This document shows positions 4,154-7,240 of a DNA stretch of 7,240 nt, one piece after another. The stretch lies in assembly GCA_027065215.1 (NCBI GenBank), contig JAMOOT010000285.1, forward strand, positions 1 to 7,240. Reading direction: 5' to 3'. This DNA is from Candidatus Omnitrophota bacterium (lineage in GTDB: Bacteria > Omnitrophota > Gorgyraeia > S143-82). Position 1 is the first letter of the stretch; each line of letters starts with the position of its first letter. Under the pieces are notes generated by a model. It ran no database searches. It worked only from the letters and a program-made list of their open reading frames with translations, and had not been told where the DNA came from. The translations under genes were made by a program, and so were the position numbers.

Positions 4154-7051
4154 ATGGGCCGATGGTTTTGTAAGGCCATTATTTCCTTTTACCTTTTCTT
4201 ATTGAGTGTTATGGTGTTTTGCCCAACCCCTGGGTTGGGCCTTTCTTTTTTGTGGGCTGGCCCGGTGATATTCTCAGTTCCTTCTGGCATAATCTATTCT
4301 CCTATTATTAAAACGGATTATCATTCCTTATTATTATATCGGCCTATCTTGTTGGTTAAGACCAAATTGGGGCCTTATTTGCCTTATCAAAGCGAGAAAG
4401 ATTGGGTCAGCATCTCCATTGCTCCAGTTAAGTTTCTCGAGTCATTTCGCTTTCGTCTGATAGGGAATTATCGTTTTCCATTATCGGGTGGAAATTCTCT
4501 TTTGGTATATTCTAAAAGTAATGTGGATGTGCTGTCCGGCCTACCTGATTTTGATAGTGCATTCGTAAAGGCCTCGTTTGTGTTTTCTAATCTGAGGGAT
4601 CAAGAAAACCATTTGCTTGATGTTGATCTATCAGGCCAGATAGATTTAGATCTGAAGGCAAAAGTGGGTGTTTTATTAAAACATCCTTTTTACAATAGTT
4701 ATGGTATTGGCTTTAGGAGATGTCAAGGTTTGGTCCTACTCCCTCAAGGCAGATTCCATCTTTTTGAAGGCCAGATGCAAGTGATATCGGGGCATTGGAT
4801 GGACTTCCTTTGCACGGATAAGGGATGTAAGATCACAGGTTCTGTGGATAGGTCTGATCTGGAAATCAAAATAGATGGAGTTAGTTTTAACCTGGATAGG
4901 TTTGAAGTGCGCAAGTTGAAGGGGAGGGCTACGGTTAAGGTTGCTGAGATGTTGTCAATGGATGGGGCGGTGGAGTTGAAAGGAAAAGATTGGATTGTTA
5001 AAGACTTGAATGGTATGTGGCGGAATGGTGATGTAGAGATACAGATAGAAGGAGGGAATATAAATCTTACTACTGGAGATGGCTGGTTAGATGTTAGAGC
5101 GGATGTAGAGGTGAAGGATGTGGGCAGGTTTAGATTCAAGGGAAAGGTGGGCATAAAAGGGTATCGGGTAGAAGGAGTGTTAGGGCCAGTTAGGAGGAGA
5201 AATGAGGAGGTTAGTTTATCTTGGAAGGGGGGAAGGGTAAATATAATGCTTGTTTCTTGGAGGCAATTTGGGGTAATCCCTGTAGAATTAAAACAAGTTA
5301 TGGAGGTGGGAAGAGAGGGATTGAGGCCCATTAAAAAGAAATTGCGTTTTCTTTCTCCAGCGGTGAGTGTAGATGGTAAGGTTCTGTGGGTAGGAGGAGA
5401 AAAGATTACCAATTGGCATAAGGAAGTTAATTCGCTTTCTGATTGGAGAATCTTGATTGAAAAAGGACAGTGGCCACTGGAATATCTGGGGCGAGTTTTA
5501 TTTGATAGGTTCACGCTTTTCCCTCATAAAGGAGAGATTCACGCCTTTTTCAAGGGGAATTGGAGGCCATTTTCTGAAGTCTCTTTACCTGTTGAGGGAG
5601 ACGCGGTTTTATCTTTATATGGATTGTCCAGCCTGCGATTGTTTGCTCCTAATCTGGAGTTGCATGTCTCGTTTGAGAGGGGATTGCCAAAGACAATAAC
5701 AGGTTGGGTGAAGTTAAAACACACTGTGCTGGAACGGGTTTTTTTTGACCGACAGGTTCAAGACGATGAGGATGTTAAAGTTACGGTCGAGTTAGGAAAG
5801 GATGGAATATACTTTATCTCTTGTGATGGAAAGTGGAAGATAAAAGTTTCTGATAAAGGAGTTCTTGCGACCTCTTTGGATTGGGTAAGGGAGAGAGGAA
5901 GCAAGGATATAATGCTTTTTGGCAAGAGAGAAAGGATAGAATTTTCACAAGAATGTTTCTTGCTTCGCAGGTCAATTCAAGGGGTTCGTGAAGTGAAGGC
6001 GTATGGGTTGAGTTGGTTAAGGGGCCCGGGTTGGGAGTTGATTTCGGATTTAGGCCGAAACTTTCGATTGGACATAGGTTTTTGGCAGGCAGAGATAGCA
6101 AAGTTTGATTGGGCAAGAGAGTCTGGGATGGTCTTGGCTATTCCTAAGGCGGATGGGATATGTATTATGTGGCCCTTTTTCGTAAATAGTTTGTCCCAGA
6201 TAAAGAAGACAGAGATTTACCGTCAGGATCCAAGTGGGAAATGGAAGAAAATAGCCGTGATAAGGCCTGATTTGGATTGGTTAAGAGAACATCCGAGCCT
6301 TTTTCGCCCCCTTAACTATTGGGAAAAGTTGGCCCTGTACCTTAGGTTACTGCAGGATAACACGCTTGCCCAGCGTTTAGGTATAGGTTATCTTGATGTG
6401 AGTTTAGACCGCGATAGGATGTACAGATACAAGGTGAAGGTGTACACAGAGATTGGAGAAGCCCAGTTTGAATCTCCTTCTTTCCTCTCTTGCCACGTAA
6501 GTGGCACTTCTTCTGTTGGGCTTTATAGGGCAAATTTTGATGGATGGGGTCTTGTGGGGTGGAAATCAGATATAGAAGGATGTATGCCTGTGCGGGTTGG
6601 TAAAAAGACCATTATCTGGGCTGGGAGTTCAGATATGTGTATGGTGGCCTGCAAAGGCGGATGTGGACAGATTAGGTTTTTAGGTAAGAGATTGGGCAGG
6701 TATTTGCAAAAGGACTGGAGTCCTGAGTTCTTGGTAAAGTTGGAAAAGGAAAAAAGGGGATGGACAAATAATCAAAGGGAAAAATTCAAGTCTTCTCCGA
6801 ATGTGCATACCCACATCTCTTTTGTTTGGAAAGGGACAAAATTGGTAGGTAAGTGGGAAGCGAACTCTGCTGATGGATTTTTGTTGTTTAAGAGAGTAGG
6901 AAGGGGAATGTGGGGCCCTGTTGGACGGTTCAATAACCGAGGAGATGTGGTTCTCGAAGAGAATGAGACTAAAAAGAACTTGTATTATCGCTTGATTTGG
7001 TTACATGGAATCAGAGGGTTAAAGGATGAAACGATTAGAGCGTTTAGGTAG
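4154..7051 (+). CDS. Large predicted exported protein, beta-rich with two probable C-terminal fibronectin-III-like domains
   Basis: I do not recognise this 965-residue protein as a named family. The N-terminus looks like a Sec signal peptide: GRWFCK, then a hydrophobic core at about 9-22, with possible cleavage between about 27 and 36. No lipobox cysteine is obvious. Residues about 40-350 are rich in alternating hydrophobic/charged strands (for example VDLSGQIDLDLKAKVGVLL, GDVEIQIEGGNINLTTGDGW and RFRFKGKVGIKGYRVEGVLG). This resembles beta-helical or AsmA/LptA-like strand sheets, but no motif confirms it. Residues about 660-779 look like a fibronectin-III domain (ADGICIMWPFF, TEIYRQDPSGKWKKIA, YRYKVKVYTEIGEAQFESPS) with a helical insert at about 710-742. 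A second lies at about 886-958 (FVWKGTKLVGKWEANSADGF, GMWGPVG, YYRLIWLHGIRG). A cysteine group (810, 829, 833, 837) lies between them. The start is the first ATG after rplS (8-nt gap), but its Shine-Dalgarno is weak and a terminator-like hairpin lies in codons 23-33. A periplasmic or surface location is inferred; function is unknown. Confidence 0.85.
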   Translation: MGRWFCKAIISFYLFLLSVMVFCPTPGLGLSFLWAGPVIFSVPSGIIYSPIIKTDYHSLLLYRPILLVKTKLGPYLPYQSEKDWVSISIAPVKFLESFRFRLIGNYRFPLSGGNSLLVYSKSNVDVLSGLPDFDSAFVKASFVFSNLRDQENHLLDVDLSGQIDLDLKAKVGVLLKHPFYNSYGIGFRRCQGLVLLPQGRFHLFEGQMQVISGHWMDFLCTDKGCKITGSVDRSDLEIKIDGVSFNLDRFEVRKLKGRATVKVAEMLSMDGAVELKGKDWIVKDLNGMWRNGDVEIQIEGGNINLTTGDGWLDVRADVEVKDVGRFRFKGKVGIKGYRVEGVLGPVRRRNEEVSLSWKGGRVNIMLVSWRQFGVIPVELKQVMEVGREGLRPIKKKLRFLSPAVSVDGKVLWVGGEKITNWHKEVNSLSDWRILIEKGQWPLEYLGRVLFDRFTLFPHKGEIHAFFKGNWRPFSEVSLPVEGDAVLSLYGLSSLRLFAPNLELHVSFERGLPKTITGWVKLKHTVLERVFFDRQVQDDEDVKVTVELGKDGIYFISCDGKWKIKVSDKGVLATSLDWVRERGSKDIMLFGKRERIEFSQECFLLRRSIQGVREVKAYGLSWLRGPGWELISDLGRNFRLDIGFWQAEIAKFDWARESGMVLAIPKADGICIMWPFFVNSLSQIKKTEIYRQDPSGKWKKIAVIRPDLDWLREHPSLFRPLNYWEKLALYLRLLQDNTLAQRLGIGYLDVSLDRDRMYRYKVKVYTEIGEAQFESPSFLSCHVSGTSSVGLYRANFDGWGLVGWKSDIEGCMPVRVGKKTIIWAGSSDMCMVACKGGCGQIRFLGKRLGRYLQKDWSPEFLVKLEKEKRGWTNNQREKFKSSPNVHTHISFVWKGTKLVGKWEANSADGFLLFKRVGRGMWGPVGRFNNRGDVVLEENETKKNLYYRLIWLHGIRGLKDETIRAFR
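4221..4252 (+). terminator. Intrinsic-terminator-like hairpin after rplS, inside the next gene's signal-peptide codons
   Basis: GCCCAACC (4221-4228), loop CCTG, and GGTTGGGC (4233-4240) form a perfect 8-bp GC-rich stem. It is followed at once by CTTTC and six T (4246-4251). This is the textbook form of a Rho-independent terminator and points only along the + strand. It begins 75 nt after the rplS stop, as expected for the end of the rpsP-trmD-rplS unit. However, it lies within codons 23-33 of the predicted exported protein, so it either attenuates that gene or is a chance product of its codons. Confidence 0.65.
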
Positions 7052-7062
7052 ATTTCAATTGC

Positions 7063-7091
7063 TTAAAACTGATTGCATTTGATGATATAAT
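7063..7091 (+). promoter_or_regulatory. Predicted sigma-70-type promoter of the IMP-dehydrogenase-like gene
   Basis: A perfect -10 box TATAAT (7086-7091) is preceded by TGA, making an extended -10 (TGATATAAT). At 17-nt spacing upstream lies TTAAAA (7063-7068), which matches four of six bases of the TTGACA -35 box. Transcription would begin near 7098. It lies in the only sizeable intergenic gap of the window, directly upstream of a gene with a strong ribosome-binding site. No terminator for the preceding gene is visible between 7052 and 7085. Confidence 0.72.
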
Positions 7092-7097
7092 GAAAAA

Positions 7098-7109
7098 CTA
7101 ATATATTAG
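7098..7109. promoter_or_regulatory. 12-bp perfect palindrome at the predicted transcription start
   Basis: CTAATATATTAG is self-complementary over all 12 bases and sits 6 nt after the -10 box, where a repressor operator would overlap the start of transcription. It is AT-rich and short, so chance is a real alternative. No protein is known from this window that would bind it. Confidence 0.3.
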
Positions 7110-7131
7110 CCATAACTGAGGATTTGTTAGT

Positions 7132-7140
7132 AAAGGAGGT
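7132..7140 (+). promoter_or_regulatory. Strong ribosome-binding site
   Basis: AAAGGAGGT is a full match to the anti-Shine-Dalgarno end of 16S rRNA and lies 4 nt before ATG 7145 (5 nt counted from AAGGAGG). It selects ATG 7145 over the in-frame GTG at 7142. Confidence 0.85.
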
Positions 7141-7144
7141 TGTG

Positions 7145-7240
7145 ATGGGGGAATGGATTGGTATAGGTAGAAGGGCGAGGCGTTGTTATGGGTTTGATGA
7201 AGTAGCCCTGGTTCCTGGTGAGGTAACGATAAACCCGGAG
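7145..7240 (+). CDS. guaB: IMP dehydrogenase-like protein (GuaB3-like type), N-terminal fragment
   Basis: Only the first 32 residues are present; the gene runs off the window. The peptide WIGIGRRARRCYGFDEVALVPGEVTINPE matches the N-terminus of the IMP dehydrogenase/GMP reductase TIM-barrel family, where the opening is a (T/G)FDDVxLVP motif followed by a short turn and a proline-rich strand. The IGxGRxARRxYGxDExALVPG form, with ARR before the YGFDE motif, recalls GuaB3-type IMP dehydrogenase-related proteins more than classical GuaB, which opens with ALTFDDVLLVP. Classical IMP dehydrogenase oxidises IMP to XMP with NAD in guanine nucleotide synthesis; whether this protein does so depends on the catalytic loop outside the window. 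It begins a new transcription unit with its own promoter and strong ribosome-binding site. Confidence 0.75.
   Translation, partial: MGEWIGIGRRARRCYGFDEVALVPGEVTINPE

Noticed and set aside
5468..5479. Perfect 12-bp palindrome CAGTGGCCACTG inside the large gene.
   Set aside because: It is isolated within coding sequence with no matching copies or regulatory context.
4744..5514. Long antisense open frame of 256 codons within the large exported-protein gene.
   Set aside because: Its translation is rich in Ser, Pro, Thr and Leu, as expected for the complement of a purine-rich gene. It has no recognisable domain, and the sense frame runs unbroken.
6491..6506. Hairpin TGCCAC-GTAA-GTGGCA with a GNRA loop inside the large gene.
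   Set aside because: The stem is only six pairs, it lies mid-gene, and no T run follows; it has no clear role.

Overview
The window is a densely packed stretch of bacterial chromosome with every gene on the + strand. By eye it is moderately AT-rich, with a purine-rich coding strand and frequent ATA, AGA and AGG codons. That style is common in thermophiles and in uncultivated lineages, but I cannot name a phylum from it. The pilM/pilN/pilO genes are most typical of bacteria with type IV pili or a type II secretion-like machine. UGA is an ordinary stop here (pilN, pilO, rpsP and trmD all end in it).

Layout. Positions 1-1316 hold the end of a type IV pilus inner-membrane assembly operon: the 3' end of pilM, then complete pilN and pilO. 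No pilP or pilQ follows. Instead trpE (anthranilate synthase component I) begins within about 20 nt of the pilO stop, and its 3' end overlaps rpsP by 32 nt. Positions 2788-4145 hold a reduced ribosomal/tRNA-modification cluster, rpsP-trmD-rplS. The KH-domain gene and rimM that usually lie between rpsP and trmD are absent, and a small hairpin occupies the short gap. From 4154 to 7051 one very large gene encodes a predicted exported protein of 965 residues. It has a signal peptide, a long beta-strand-rich middle and two probable fibronectin-III-like domains at the C-terminus. I do not recognise the family as a whole. After a 93-nt intergenic region with a good promoter and a strong ribosome-binding site, the window ends in the first 32 codons of an IMP-dehydrogenase-like gene of the GuaB3-like type.

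How it fits together. Genes from pilM to rplS are separated by tiny gaps or overlap (4, 32 and 14 nt), so one polycistronic transcript covering pilus assembly, tryptophan synthesis and translation genes is plausible. The most notable structural signal is a near-ideal intrinsic terminator (8-bp GC-rich stem followed by a T run) just after rplS. It lies inside the signal-peptide codons of the large exported protein, so it may end or attenuate the ribosomal-protein transcript before the large gene. The IMP-dehydrogenase-like gene starts a new transcription unit. No RNA genes, mobile elements, CRISPR arrays or long repeats were seen.
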